Shown here one piece after another: positions 23,699 to 32,035 of a stretch of 64,000 nucleotides of DNA. The stretch lies in contig CAVSAJ010000001.1 in NCBI GenBank assembly GCA_963725895.1, forward strand, positions 2,542,001 to 2,606,000, written 5' to 3'. A program made the position numbers and the translations under genes. Origin of the DNA: Bog-473 sp963725895 (lineage in GTDB: Bacteria > Actinomycetota > Acidimicrobiia > Acidimicrobiales > RAAP-2). The notes beneath the pieces are model-generated. The model made no database searches. It saw only the letters and a list, made by a program, of their open reading frames with translations, and was not told where the DNA came from. The first letter of the stretch is position 1. The number at the start of each line of letters is the position of its first letter.

Positions 23699-24751
23699 TC
23701 AGCCACCGGCTCGGGCGACCCACAAGGTTGGGTCGCGGATCTCCTCCAGGCTGGGGAGCCACTCGGGCCCCTCCCACACCCGAGCGAGCAACGTCGCACC
23801 GCCGGCCGACTCGACCGCCTCCACGAAGGATTCGCCCTCGGCGTACTGGCGCATCTTGGCGTCGAGCCCGAGGAGCTTGGAGATCAGCTTGGTCAGCCCG
23901 CGAGCCTGGGTCCGGCGCTCGTGCAACACCTGGGAGAAGTGGGCGGCGCCCGGCACCTCGCTTGCGCCCGCGCGGTCCATCGTCACGTCGCCGTGGCCCT
24001 CGAGCAGGCTCATCATCCCCGTAATCCGCGACAACGCCAGCTTCTGCTCCGGGGTAGCCAGCATGCCCACCACACCCGCGTCACGGGTCGGGTTGCGTCC
24101 GGCTCGCAGCTCGGTCGCGGCGCGCCTGAGGACCTCGGCGAAGCCAGAGGGATCGCCCGAGAGGGGTCCGAGCAGCTCGGTCACCAGACCGACGAAGTGG
24201 TCCCGCAGCCACGGGACGGCCGTGAACTGGAGGCGGTGCGTCACCTCGTGCAGCGCGAGCCAGAGGCGGAATTGGCTCGGCGCGAAGTCGTACTGCTCCT
24301 CGACGGCGACGATGTTCGGCCCGACATAGGAGACGAGGTCCTGGTCCTCTGGCGACGAGTCGTCGATGAGGAGGTCGTATTGCCCGAGAACCCGCGTTGC
24401 CATGTAGGCCAGCATCAAGCCGAGCTGGGTACCCGCCACCGCGCGGCCAACGACGAGTGACGGGCCGCCGAGCTTCGCTCCCCGTTTGCGCTGGAGCTCC
24501 AGCAGGGCCGGGCTCACGAGGCGCTCGATGGAACGCACGTTGGCGGCGGCCCACCCCGGCCGGTCGGTGACCTTGGCCCGGGCCGAGCCGTGCGCGGAGT
24601 GCAGACCCGTGGCCTCGCTCACCAACAGCTCTGCGCGCGCCGTCAGCTCGTCGAACTGCCCTTGTAACGCGGAGGAGCGATAGGACGCCGGCGACGGCTT
24701 GAGGATGAGCGCGCCCGAGGCGACGCGCTGAGCCAGGGCCCAGTCGACCAT
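23699..24751 (-). CDS. Zincin-like metalloprotease of the coenzyme F420-associated type
   Basis: The 350-residue protein contains the zinc-protease signature ALHEVTHRLQF (HExxH) with a downstream LLEGHGDVTMD that can supply the third ligand. Preceding segments LVVGRAVAGTQLGLMLAYMATRVLGQYDL and NIVAVEEQYDFAPSQFRLWLALHE match an actinobacterial family often annotated as coenzyme F420 biosynthesis-associated, although its substrate is unknown. ATG 24751 is chosen (MVDWALAQRVASG); an in-frame GTG at 24766 is possible. No signal peptide is evident. In this family the neighbours are usually tilS and hpt, as here. Confidence 0.8.
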   Translation of the reverse strand: MVDWALAQRVASGALILKPSPASYRSSALQGQFDELTARAELLVSEATGLHSAHGSARAKVTDRPGWAAANVRSIERLVSPALLELQRKRGAKLGGPSLVVGRAVAGTQLGLMLAYMATRVLGQYDLLIDDSSPEDQDLVSYVGPNIVAVEEQYDFAPSQFRLWLALHEVTHRLQFTAVPWLRDHFVGLVTELLGPLSGDPSGFAEVLRRAATELRAGRNPTRDAGVVGMLATPEQKLALSRITGMMSLLEGHGDVTMDRAGASEVPGAAHFSQVLHERRTQARGLTKLISKLLGLDAKMRQYAEGESFVEAVESAGGATLLARVWEGPEWLPSLEEIRDPTLWVARAGG

Positions 24752-24794
24752 GGCCGGGCCGCTCACCGCGTCATCGGAGACGGCCGGCGTGACG

Positions 24795-25118
24795 TCAGTG
24801 CTTGGCGTCGTGTTGCCGGCTTTCTTCGTCGATGGCGGAGGCCACCCGTTCAATGAGGCTCTGGGGCACCCGGTCCCGGCACCGGTTCGCGATGATCTTG
24901 CGCAACTCGGCCTCGAAGTCGGCTGCGCCGCTGCACGGACCGCACCAATCGAGATGGACGCGGATCACCTCGCGCCGTTCCTCGGTCAGCTCACCGTCGA
25001 GATAGTGGTACAGCTCGTGCACCGCCTCCTCGCAGTTCACCGACACGCCGAACAGCGCGCCAGCATCTACGGCGCCCGACTGCGTGTCCTTGTTCTCTCC
25101 CACGTTTGATCCGCTCAT
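24795..25118 (-). CDS. rsrA: Mycothiol-system zinc anti-sigma factor RsrA
   Basis: RsrA binds SigR and releases it when its zinc-thiolate site is oxidized. From ATG 25118 the protein has Cys29 followed by the helix EEAVHELYHYLDGELT, and the ZAS motif HLDWCGPC with His55, Cys59 and Cys62. The length of 107 residues is typical. It begins just after the sigR stop and is therefore coexpressed with its partner. The Gln/Lys/His-rich tail ends beside the zincin gene. Confidence 0.93.
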   Translation of the reverse strand: MSGSNVGENKDTQSGAVDAGALFGVSVNCEEAVHELYHYLDGELTEERREVIRVHLDWCGPCSGAADFEAELRKIIANRCRDRVPQSLIERVASAIDEESRQHDAKH

Positions 25119-25123
25119 TTCCC

Positions 25124-25699
25124 TCAACCCCCCGGCACACTGCCGACGAGGCCGCGCGCTTCGGCCACATCGTGCAACGCCTTCTGCAACGCCCTTCTTC
25201 CCCGGTGGATCCGGCTCATGACGGTCCCGATCGGCACGTCCGTGATTTCTGAAATCTCCTTGTAGCTGAACCCCTCCACGTCGGCGAGCAGCACGGCCAT
25301 GCGGAAGGACTCGGGCAGCGACTCGAGCGCCGCCTTCACGTCTTCATCGGTGAAGCGGTCCAGCGCCTCATCCTCGGCGGAACGGCCCGGCTCACTCCCG
25401 CCGGCGCCGGCCAGGCGCTTGTAGAGATAGAGATCCTCGACGTCCTCGACATCGGAGGTCTCGGGTCGCCGCTGTGCGGCCCGGTAGGAGTTGATGTAGG
25501 TGTTGGTGAGGATGCGATAGAGCCATGCCCGCAGGTTGGTCCCCTCCGTGAAGGAGCCGAAGGACCGGTATGCCTTCAGGTACGTCTCTTGCACGAGGTC
25601 CTCGGCGTCTGCCCGGTTCCTCGTCATGCGGAGGGCCGCCGAGTACAGCCCCGGCATGAACTCCATGGCGACGTCGGTGAAGGTCGCCTGATCTGCCAT
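25124..25699 (-). CDS. sigR: ECF sigma factor of the SigR/SigH oxidative-stress group
   Basis: The 191-residue protein has sigma region 2 with RNRADAEDLVQETYLKAYRSF and the tryptophan-bearing GTNLRAWLYRILTNTYIN, an acidic linker, and region 4 with LPESFRMAVLLADVEGFSYKE and GTVMSRIHRGRRALQKAL. Together with the adjacent rsrA this is the disulfide-stress sigma system that controls thioredoxin, mycothiol and proteolysis genes in actinobacteria. It starts at ATG 25699, whose CCATGG also forms an ATG on the opposite strand. No GGAAT-N18-GTT self-promoter was recognized immediately upstream. Confidence 0.95.
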   Translation of the reverse strand: MADQATFTDVAMEFMPGLYSAALRMTRNRADAEDLVQETYLKAYRSFGSFTEGTNLRAWLYRILTNTYINSYRAAQRRPETSDVEDVEDLYLYKRLAGAGGSEPGRSAEDEALDRFTDEDVKAALESLPESFRMAVLLADVEGFSYKEISEITDVPIGTVMSRIHRGRRALQKALHDVAEARGLVGSVPGG

Positions 25700-25736
25700 G
25701 GACCAACCCTACCCACCCGGGGATATCGTCTCCGCC

Positions 25737-26957
25737 GTGACCACCGCCCCGGAGGCCCTGGGCGTCGACCTCATGAGCGGCGCGTTCTTCGGACGGGAGC
25801 CCCACGACGCCTTCGCCTGGATGCGGGCCAACGCCCCCGTCTACTACGACGAGGCCAACGACCTCTGGGCGGCGGCCAGCTATGCCGCCGTCAAGCAGGC
25901 TTCCGTCGACACCGAGTCATTCTCCAGCGCAGGCGGCATCCGGCCCAAGTTTCCCCCGCTGCCGATGATGATCGACTTCGACGCGCCTGAACACGTGCGG
26001 CGGAGGCGGCTCGTTTCCGAGGGCTTCACCCCCAAGCGGGTGCGCGCCATGGAGGACAAGCTCCGTACCGTGTGCGACGCCATCATCGACAAGGTGTGCG
26101 AGCAGGGCAGCTGCGACTTCGTGAAGGACATCGCCGCGCCTCTCCCGATCATCATGATCGGCGACATGCTCGGCGTGGCGCCGCACGATCGCGACGACCT
26201 GCTGCGGTGGTCCGACGACATGTTGAAGGGTCAAGGATCGCCCGACCCCGACGCGATGGTGCGAGCCGCCGATGCCTTCACCGGATATTCCGACTACATC
26301 CACCCCGTCCTCGAGGAACGGCGCTCGAGTAGGAACACCGACGATCTGATCGGCGTGCTGTGCCATGCCGAGATCGACGGTGATTCGTTCGACGACGACT
26401 CACTGGTGCACGAGTCCCTGCTCATCCTCATCGGCGGGGACGAGACCACCCGCCATGTCATCAGTGGCGGCGTCGAGGAGCTCCTGGCCCATCCCGACCA
26501 GGTGGCACAGCTCGCAGCCGATCCCGCTGCCTTGATGCCGGGCGCGGTCGAGGAGATGCTGCGCTGGGTTTCGCCGATCAAGAACATGGCGCGGACGGCG
26601 ACGCGCGATGTCGAACTGGAGGGCGCGCAGATCAAAGAGGGGCAGGAGCTCTTGCTGCTCTACCCCTCGGCGAACCGGGACGAGTCCGTCTTCGAGAAGC
26701 CTGACACCTTCGACATCACACGGAGCCCCAACCCACACATGGCCTTCGGCTTCGGCGCCCACTTCTGCCTGGGCAACCAGCTCGCCCGCTTGGAGCTGCG
26801 CGTGATGGTCGAGCGAGTACTGGCCCGCATGCCCGACCTCCGCCTCGCCGTCGAGCGTGGCGAGTTGGACCGCCGCAAGGCCAACTTCATCTCCGGCATC
26901 GAACGGATGCCTGTCGTGTTCACGCCGACGGCGCCGGTCGGCGTCGGTCCCGTCTGA
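25737..26957 (+). CDS. Cytochrome P450
   Basis: A soluble class I P450 of 406 residues. It shows the I-helix oxygen-activation motif LLILIGGDETTRHVI, the K-helix ExxR (EEMLRW), and the heme-binding loop MAFGFGAHFCLGNQLARLE with the Cys ligand. The N-terminus (LGVDLMSGAFFGREPHDAFAWMR) resembles bacterial CYPs of sterol and fatty-acid metabolism such as CYP125, CYP142 and CYP124, though subfamily is not certain. GTG 25737 is chosen; ATG 25698 in the same frame would overlap the sigR start on the other strand. It touches the SDR gene downstream (TGATGG), so the two form an operon. Confidence 0.93.
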   Translation: MTTAPEALGVDLMSGAFFGREPHDAFAWMRANAPVYYDEANDLWAAASYAAVKQASVDTESFSSAGGIRPKFPPLPMMIDFDAPEHVRRRRLVSEGFTPKRVRAMEDKLRTVCDAIIDKVCEQGSCDFVKDIAAPLPIIMIGDMLGVAPHDRDDLLRWSDDMLKGQGSPDPDAMVRAADAFTGYSDYIHPVLEERRSSRNTDDLIGVLCHAEIDGDSFDDDSLVHESLLILIGGDETTRHVISGGVEELLAHPDQVAQLAADPAALMPGAVEEMLRWVSPIKNMARTATRDVELEGAQIKEGQELLLLYPSANRDESVFEKPDTFDITRSPNPHMAFGFGAHFCLGNQLARLELRVMVERVLARMPDLRLAVERGELDRRKANFISGIERMPVVFTPTAPVGVGPV

Positions 26958-27772
26958 TGGCGGAACCGGAGGCCGCCGGCATCGCCGGCTGGTCGATCCT
27001 GGTCACCGGGGGTGGCAGCGGCATCGGCCTGGCGACCGCCGAGCGCTTCGCGGCCGAGGGCGCCCATGTCACGATTTGTGGCCGAACCGAGCAGACACTG
27101 GCCGACGCGACCGCACGCATCTCCGCGGTGGCTGCGCCGGAGGTGACGGTGCGTTACGTGGTGGCCGACGTCACCGTTGAAGAGCAGGTGACCGTCGCAG
27201 TGGCGGCGACGGCGGAAGCAACCGGCCGCATCGATGGCCTGTTCGCCTGCGCCGGCGGGTCCACGCACATCGGGTCCATCCTCACCGCCGACGTCGCGGC
27301 CGTGCGCGCCACCGTCGACCTGAACCTTCTGGGCTCGGTCATCTGTGTGAAGCAGGGTGCGTCAGCCATGCAGGCGCAAGGTGGCCCCGGATCCATCGTG
27401 CTGATGTCCTCGGGCGCCGGGCGTTTCCCGCACCCGCACCTGTGGGCCTACGGCGTGTCCAAAGCCGGGATCTGCTTCCTCACCGAGACAGCGGCAGAGG
27501 AACTAGGGCGGCTGGGCATCCGCGTCAACGCCGTCGCCCCCGGGATCATCGACGACGAATTGATGTCGTTCATCACTGCGGGCGGCTCGCTCCTCGATGA
27601 CTACCTCGCGCAGATGCCGCTCGGCCACGTCGGCACGGTCGAGGACGTCGCCGCCGCGGTGCGCTACCTCATCGGGCCCGAAGCGTCCTTCGTCACCGGC
27701 GAAGTGCTCGGCGTCGACGGCGGGCACCACCTCCGACGGGGCGCCGATTACTCATTGCTCTTCGGAGGATAA
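26957..27772 (+). CDS. Short-chain dehydrogenase/reductase
   Basis: A 271-residue classical SDR with the NAD(P) motif VTGGGSGIGLATAERF, the CAGG strand end (LFACAGGS), catalytic Ser in IVLMSSGAG and the Tyr-x3-Lys pair in AYGVSKAGICF, and a C-terminal TGEVLGVDGGHH. It overlaps the P450 stop by one base and is probably cotranscribed with it, so it may oxidize an alcohol made by the P450. The substrate is unknown. The stop is six bases from the convergent gene at 27779. Confidence 0.92.
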   Translation: MAEPEAAGIAGWSILVTGGGSGIGLATAERFAAEGAHVTICGRTEQTLADATARISAVAAPEVTVRYVVADVTVEEQVTVAVAATAEATGRIDGLFACAGGSTHIGSILTADVAAVRATVDLNLLGSVICVKQGASAMQAQGGPGSIVLMSSGAGRFPHPHLWAYGVSKAGICFLTETAAEELGRLGIRVNAVAPGIIDDELMSFITAGGSLLDDYLAQMPLGHVGTVEDVAAAVRYLIGPEASFVTGEVLGVDGGHHLRRGADYSLLFGG

Positions 27773-27778
27773 GCAGGC

Positions 27779-28075
27779 TCAGAACGGGTCGTCCCGCCGC
27801 ACGTCGAGGTTCCGGAAGGTCGGTGGCGCGCTACACAATGTGGCGAGCCGTTCGGCGAGCTTGCTCGTCTCGCGCCGGGCCGAGTTCTCCATGGCTGACT
27901 CGTAGGAGGGGAACTCCACGATCTGCACATAGGTATCGGGTTGGTCCCGGTCCTTGGTCTGCAGGCCCCTGGTGGGCGCCCGCCATCCCTCGGACTCCTT
28001 CATCCACTCGTCCAGCACGGCGTCGAATTCGTCGATCCGGTTCGTCTGGAACTCGATCAATTGCACGAAGGGCAT
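27779..28075 (-). CDS. Small dimeric alpha-beta barrel (ABM-like) protein
   Basis: A 98-residue protein starting at ATG 28075 with AAGGAGGCACT upstream. It reads as one ferredoxin-like alpha-beta unit: FVQLIEFQTNRIDEFDAVLDEW, then DTYVQIVEFPSYESAMENS. This is the pattern of antibiotic-biosynthesis-monooxygenase-like or stress-responsive dimeric barrels. No catalytic residue can be assigned. It is probably expressed with the MaoC-type gene upstream on the same strand, separated by 86 bases. Confidence 0.65.
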   Translation of the reverse strand: MPFVQLIEFQTNRIDEFDAVLDEWMKESEGWRAPTRGLQTKDRDQPDTYVQIVEFPSYESAMENSARRETSKLAERLATLCSAPPTFRNLDVRRDDPF

Positions 28076-28161
28076 AGTGCCTCCTTGCCGTCGGGTTGGC
28101 CTCGACTCTACGCCGGTTGTCCGCGTCTGACGTGGGGAAATGGCGAGGCCGCCTCCTGGTC

Positions 28162-29052
28162 TTAGCCGGCCAGACTGAAGAGCCCGGCGTCGATCACGGT
28201 GTCCCCGCGCTGGGTCCCCGTGCGGAAGCGGTAGGTGCCCTGGGCGACATCGCCGATGTCCCACACCGAGACCGTGAGGGTGTCGCCCGGCATGGTCGGC
28301 TTCGAAAAGCGAGCGCGCATGGCACCGAACCGCGCCGGATCCGAACCACAGACCATGTGGAGCAGCGCACGGCCGGTGAAGCCGTAGGTGCAGAGCCCGT
28401 GCAGGATCGGCCGGTCGAAGCCTGCCCGCTTGGCAAAAGCCGGATCCGAGTGCAGTGGGTTGCGGTCGCCGTTCAGACGGTAGAGCAGCGCCTGGTCTGG
28501 GCGCGTGGGGTAGGAGACGACTTCGTCGGGCTCGCGGGTCGGCACGGGCTCGGCCGCCAGCGCGCCTTCCTCGTCGCCTTGAGGATTGCGCGGGCCGCCG
28601 AAGCCACCCGCGCCGCGGATGAACAAGGAGGTGCGGCCCGAGAAGGCGAGCTCACCGCTCCCGACGTGCCGCGACTCGCTCTCGAGGACGACCAAGCCCG
28701 CCGACCCCTTGTCGTAGATGCCGGCGACCTTGCTCACCGTCGAGACACTGCCCGCAGGGGGGATCTCGCCGTGGAGTCGAATGGCCTGTTCGCCGTGCAC
28801 GAGCATGGCCGGGTCGTACTCTCCTATCGACAGCACGGACCTTCCGCCGCCCTGGCCGATGATCGTCGTGAAGGTGGGGAGGACCCGCTGGGTGATCCCG
28901 ACCGAATTCTCCGTGGTGAATTCGAGCTCGAAGCCGGTCGGATCGAGCGCGCCGGCCCCGACGCCCAGGGCATAGAGAAGTGCGTCGGTGTGCTCCCAGG
29001 AGCGCTCCGCTGGTTCAGAGGTGTTGCCGACTGCATCGGGGTTCAGCGCCAT
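28162..29052 (-). CDS. MaoC-family hydratase (2-enoyl-CoA hydratase 2 type)
   Basis: The 296-residue protein is a double hot-dog hydratase. The C-terminal domain carries the hydratase 2 motif YRLNGDRNPLHSDPAFA with its catalytic Asp and His, and FDRPILHGLCTYG. The N-terminal hot-dog (residues about 20-150, with LYALGVGAGALDPTGFELEF) lacks the motif. This is the architecture of peroxisomal MFE-2 hydratases and of steroid side-chain hydratases in actinobacteria. Next to a P450 and an SDR it suggests degradation of a steroid, fatty acid or isoprenoid side chain, though that is inference. It is divergent from the MerR-type gene and shares the palindromic control region at 29110-29146. Confidence 0.9.
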   Translation of the reverse strand: MALNPDAVGNTSEPAERSWEHTDALLYALGVGAGALDPTGFELEFTTENSVGITQRVLPTFTTIIGQGGGRSVLSIGEYDPAMLVHGEQAIRLHGEIPPAGSVSTVSKVAGIYDKGSAGLVVLESESRHVGSGELAFSGRTSLFIRGAGGFGGPRNPQGDEEGALAAEPVPTREPDEVVSYPTRPDQALLYRLNGDRNPLHSDPAFAKRAGFDRPILHGLCTYGFTGRALLHMVCGSDPARFGAMRARFSKPTMPGDTLTVSVWDIGDVAQGTYRFRTGTQRGDTVIDAGLFSLAG

Positions 29053-29109
29053 CGCTCTCTCCTCGCTTCGGTGTCTACGTGGTGGCCGCGTCCCGGGCCT
29101 CGGTGTCTA

Positions 29110-29146
29110 TATGACAGTTTTTTATGTTACATATTTTTATGTCATA
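29110..29146. promoter_or_regulatory. Nested palindrome in the maoC / merR-type divergent promoter
   Basis: In the AT-rich 102-base gap, TATGACA at 29110-29116 is mirrored by TGTCATA at 29140-29146. A second palindrome, TATGTTACATA at 29123-29133, has the same centre, base 29128. This is the form of a dimeric or tetrameric operator. The adjacent MerR-type regulator (start 29155) is the natural candidate to bind it and to control both divergent genes. Confidence 0.6.
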
Positions 29147-29154
29147 CTTGTCAA

Positions 29155-29622
29155 GTGCACCCGGTGGCCAGTGCCCGTGATGAGATGACGATCGACGAGT
29201 TGGCCGTGGCGGCAGGCACGACGACTCGGCGCATCCGCTCCCTCCAGACGCTCGGCCTGCTGCCCCATCCCGCATTGCGGGGTCGCACCGGGATGTACGG
29301 GGAGGTCCACCGAGTGCGCCTCGCCGCGGTCCTGCGGCTCCAGGGCCAAGGGTTCTCGCTCGAGTCCGTCGGCGTGCTCCTTCGGGCGCTCGACACGGGC
29401 GAGTCACTCGCCGACGTCCTGGGGCTCGCCCAGCCGGTCGCCGGTGGCCAGGCCGGTCCCGTGGCGTCACTGAGGGCCGACTCGGACGCCGACGCCGCCG
29501 AGCTGTACGGATTCGCCGAGCTCCTGGGCCATGTCGGGTCTCGACCGGCCCGGGAGGTGGCCGGTCCCCCGTTGCTCTCGGTCGTGCCAACCACGGTCTG
29601 GGACGAGAACGAAGCGTCCTAG
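29155..29622 (+). CDS. MerR-type transcription regulator
   Basis: The 155-residue protein has an N-terminal winged helix-turn-helix, MTIDELAVAAGTTTRRIRSL followed by QTLGLLPHPALRGRTGMY and the wing and helix HRVRLAAVLRLQGQGFSLESV. The C-terminal part is short and Ala/Asp-rich with no Cys cluster, so it is not a metal sensor. GTG 29155 is taken as the start; ATG 29185 (MTIDELAVAAG) is equally possible. It is transcribed away from the MaoC-family gene and probably binds the shared palindrome. Its ligand may be an acyl-CoA or the substrate of the neighbouring enzymes. Confidence 0.8.
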   Translation: MHPVASARDEMTIDELAVAAGTTTRRIRSLQTLGLLPHPALRGRTGMYGEVHRVRLAAVLRLQGQGFSLESVGVLLRALDTGESLADVLGLAQPVAGGQAGPVASLRADSDADAAELYGFAELLGHVGSRPAREVAGPPLLSVVPTTVWDENEAS

Positions 29623-29694
29623 CGTCCGGTCCACCGACGACCGGGGCGGCGGCGGGAGGCTCTCGTCGCCCGTATACGTATCCTTCGGAAACTC

Positions 29695-29708
29695 CGGTGG
29701 GCCCACCG
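29695..29708. promoter_or_regulatory. Perfect palindrome upstream of pgeF
   Basis: CGGTGGGCCCACCG is a perfect 14-base palindrome in the 161-base gap between the MerR-type gene and pgeF. It lies 76-89 bases before the pgeF start and just upstream of a short AT-rich patch. It could be an operator or a stem; there is no direct evidence for either. Confidence 0.3.
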
Positions 29709-29783
29709 AACGATATCAACATATTTTTCGTGAATTGAGCCGTTGCCGGCGCCGACACGGCCGGTCGATAGCGTCGGACGTCG

Positions 29784-30584
29784 ATGTCGGAGGGACCTAC
29801 TGCTCCACTGCTGCACTGGGACGACGCGGAGACCCTCGGTGTCGCGGTGGCAGTGACCACCCGGCACGGCGGGGTGTCCGAGCCCCCCTACGACACACTC
29901 AATCTCGGCCTGCACGTCGGAGATCGGCCCGCAGACGTGTCAGCCAACCGTGCCCGCGCCGTCTCCGCCTTCGGCGCCAGTCTCGAGACCGCCGTCTTCG
30001 CCCACCAGGTGCACGGCGCGGGGGTCACTGTCGTCGGCCGTGACGAAGCCGGGCGGGGCGCCGCCAGCGATGCGGATGCCATCCCCGCCACCGACGCGCT
30101 CGTGACCACGGCACCCGGCGTGACGCTCGTCATCCTGGTCGCCGACTGCGTGCCACTCGCCTTGATCGATCCCGTCGGAGGTGTCCTGGCCACCGTCCAC
30201 GCGGGGTGGCGGGGCACGGCGGCCGGGGTGGCCGGAGCGGCCCTCGATGCGATGCGGACACTCGGCGCGCGGCCCGAGCGCGTCCGGGCTTTCCTCGGGC
30301 CGGCGGTCGCGCCCGATCGATATCAGGTCTCCGACGAGGTGCAGCGCTCGCTCGCTGTTGCCGTGGGACCCGCGGGGCTCGACGGAGATGTGGCCCGCGC
30401 CGACGGGCCCGGGCACTGGCTGGTCGACCTCATCGCCGCCAACCGGCAGCAACTCCGGACAGCGGGGCTGCGCGACGAGCACATCGCCGCCTGCCCACGA
30501 ACGACATCCGACCGCGACCTCTTCAGCGACCGGAGGGAGCGGCCCTGCGGACGGTTCGCACTGCTTGCGCGCCTGATCGGTTGA
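29784..30584 (+). CDS. pgeF: Peptidoglycan editing factor PgeF (laccase-domain, YfiH family)
   Basis: The 266-residue protein has the YfiH/DUF152 motifs VAVTTRHGGVS, VFAHQVHGAGV, LVADCVPLAL and TVHAGWRGTAAGV, and the C-terminal AACPRTTSDRDLFSDRRE segment, with the conserved His and Cys residues that bind metal. In E. coli this family hydrolyses UDP-MurNAc carrying L-Ser instead of L-Ala, so keeping peptidoglycan precursors correct. It is followed 81 bases later by murL and murD2, so its cell-wall role is supported by context. The start is ATG 29784. Confidence 0.9.
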   Translation: MSEGPTAPLLHWDDAETLGVAVAVTTRHGGVSEPPYDTLNLGLHVGDRPADVSANRARAVSAFGASLETAVFAHQVHGAGVTVVGRDEAGRGAASDADAIPATDALVTTAPGVTLVILVADCVPLALIDPVGGVLATVHAGWRGTAAGVAGAALDAMRTLGARPERVRAFLGPAVAPDRYQVSDEVQRSLAVAVGPAGLDGDVARADGPGHWLVDLIAANRQQLRTAGLRDEHIAACPRTTSDRDLFSDRRERPCGRFALLARLIG

Positions 30585-30665
30585 CCGGGGAGGGCCTGAC
30601 CGTTGGCGGACGGGACGGCCCGTAGCATGGGTGCGCCCCCGAGCGGGCAGACCCCCTCATCTGCG

Positions 30666-32035
30666 ATGGCTCCCGACGACCTGTTCCGCTACGACGGCTA
30701 CGTCATCGACCCCGCACGGCACTCGGTCGTGTGCCACTACGCCACGACCCAGCACACGTTCACAGAGCGATTCACTTTCGAATGTGGCGGTGACTGGACC
30801 GATCCCGCCGTGCAGGCCGCCGTTCGCCTCCTCTACCTCGTGGCCGGGGTGTCCTATTACAAGACGACGGCCGCGCCCGTCATCGATCTCGGTTCTCTCG
30901 CCACCAGCTCACTCGAGCGCTCCTTCCTGACCGACTACTACCTGAACGGTCTGGCTGAGTTCGCCTACCGCAACGGCATCGACCTGTCGGGCGTGCAGGT
31001 CAGTGGTCCCGACCGTTCGGATCCTCCGTCAACGGGGTACGTGCCCACACGGGTCAGCCCCCTCATTCCCTTCGGCGGCGGCATCGACTCAATCGTCACC
31101 GTCGATGCGCTGTCGCACGACCATCCAGATGCCGCCCTCTGCGTGGTCCACCCGGCCCACGACCGCTTCGCTGCCATCGAGGACGCGGCGCGCGTCACCG
31201 GTCTGCCGGTCCGACACGTCGAACGCGAGATCGACCCCCTCGTGCGACGCTCGGCCGAACTCGGATTCTTGAACGGCCACGTGCCCGTGACGGCCATCAT
31301 CACCGCCGTCGCGGTCGTCGGCGCCGTCTTGGAAGGCCGTGATGCGGTCGTGCTCTCCAACGAATGGTCTGCCTCGGTGCCGACGCTCGTGACCGAGGGC
31401 CGCTCGGTGAACCACCAGTGGTCGAAGAGCGAGGAATTCGAGCGTGCCTTCGCCCGTGTGGTGCAGGCCAGCCTCGGTGAGCGGGCTTGCGGTGTTCTCC
31501 TATCTCCGGCCCCGCAGCGAGCTCTGGGTCTCGGCGCAGCTTTGCCGGTCTGGCTGCGTACCACCCGGCGTTTCGTAGCTGCAACCGGGCCTTCAGCCAG
31601 GATCCAGCCGAGCGGCTCGACCACTGGTGCGGGCGCTGTGAGAAGTGCTGCTTTATCGATCTGGTCCTCGCACCCTTCATGGACCGCGGCGATCTGTCAG
31701 CCGTGTTCGACGGCCGCGAGCCCCTGGACAACCCGGCCAACGAGGAACGCTTCCGCACGTTGCTCGCCCTCGGTGACGGAGCCAAGCCGTTCGAGTGCGT
31801 CGGCGACGTCGACGAATCCCGCGCTGCCCTCCTCGTGGCCGCACGACGGGCCGACCGATCCGAGACCGCCCTGCTGCAGCGACTGCGCGAGGAGGTCTCC
31901 TCGGTCACGCGGACAACCGCAACCGCAATCGAGGAGGAACCCGATACCGACGTCGCCGTATTACTCGAGCCCAGGGGCGCCCACCGCATCCCTGACCGCT
32001 ATGCGCCAGCCGATCTCCTGGTCCGCGCTCGCTGA
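30666..32035 (+). CDS. murL: UDP-MurNAc-L-Ala-L-Glu epimerase MurL, frameshifted twice
   Basis: MurL inverts the terminal Glu of UDP-MurNAc-L-Ala-L-Glu in the alternative route to D-Glu peptidoglycan. The N-terminal part includes YDGYVIDPARHSVVCHY and the P-loop-like PFGGGIDSIVTVDALS, and later VVLSNEWSASVPT and NHQWSKSEEFE. Single-base insertions near 31480-31486 and 31538-31544 shift the frame. Correcting both gives VFSYLRPRSELWVSAQ, FAGLAAYHPAFRSCNRAFSQ and CGRCEKCCFIDLVLAPF, the conserved Cys-rich end of the family. ATG 30666 is preferred; ATG 30627 is also in frame. It overlaps murD2 by 35 bases. Confidence 0.85.
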
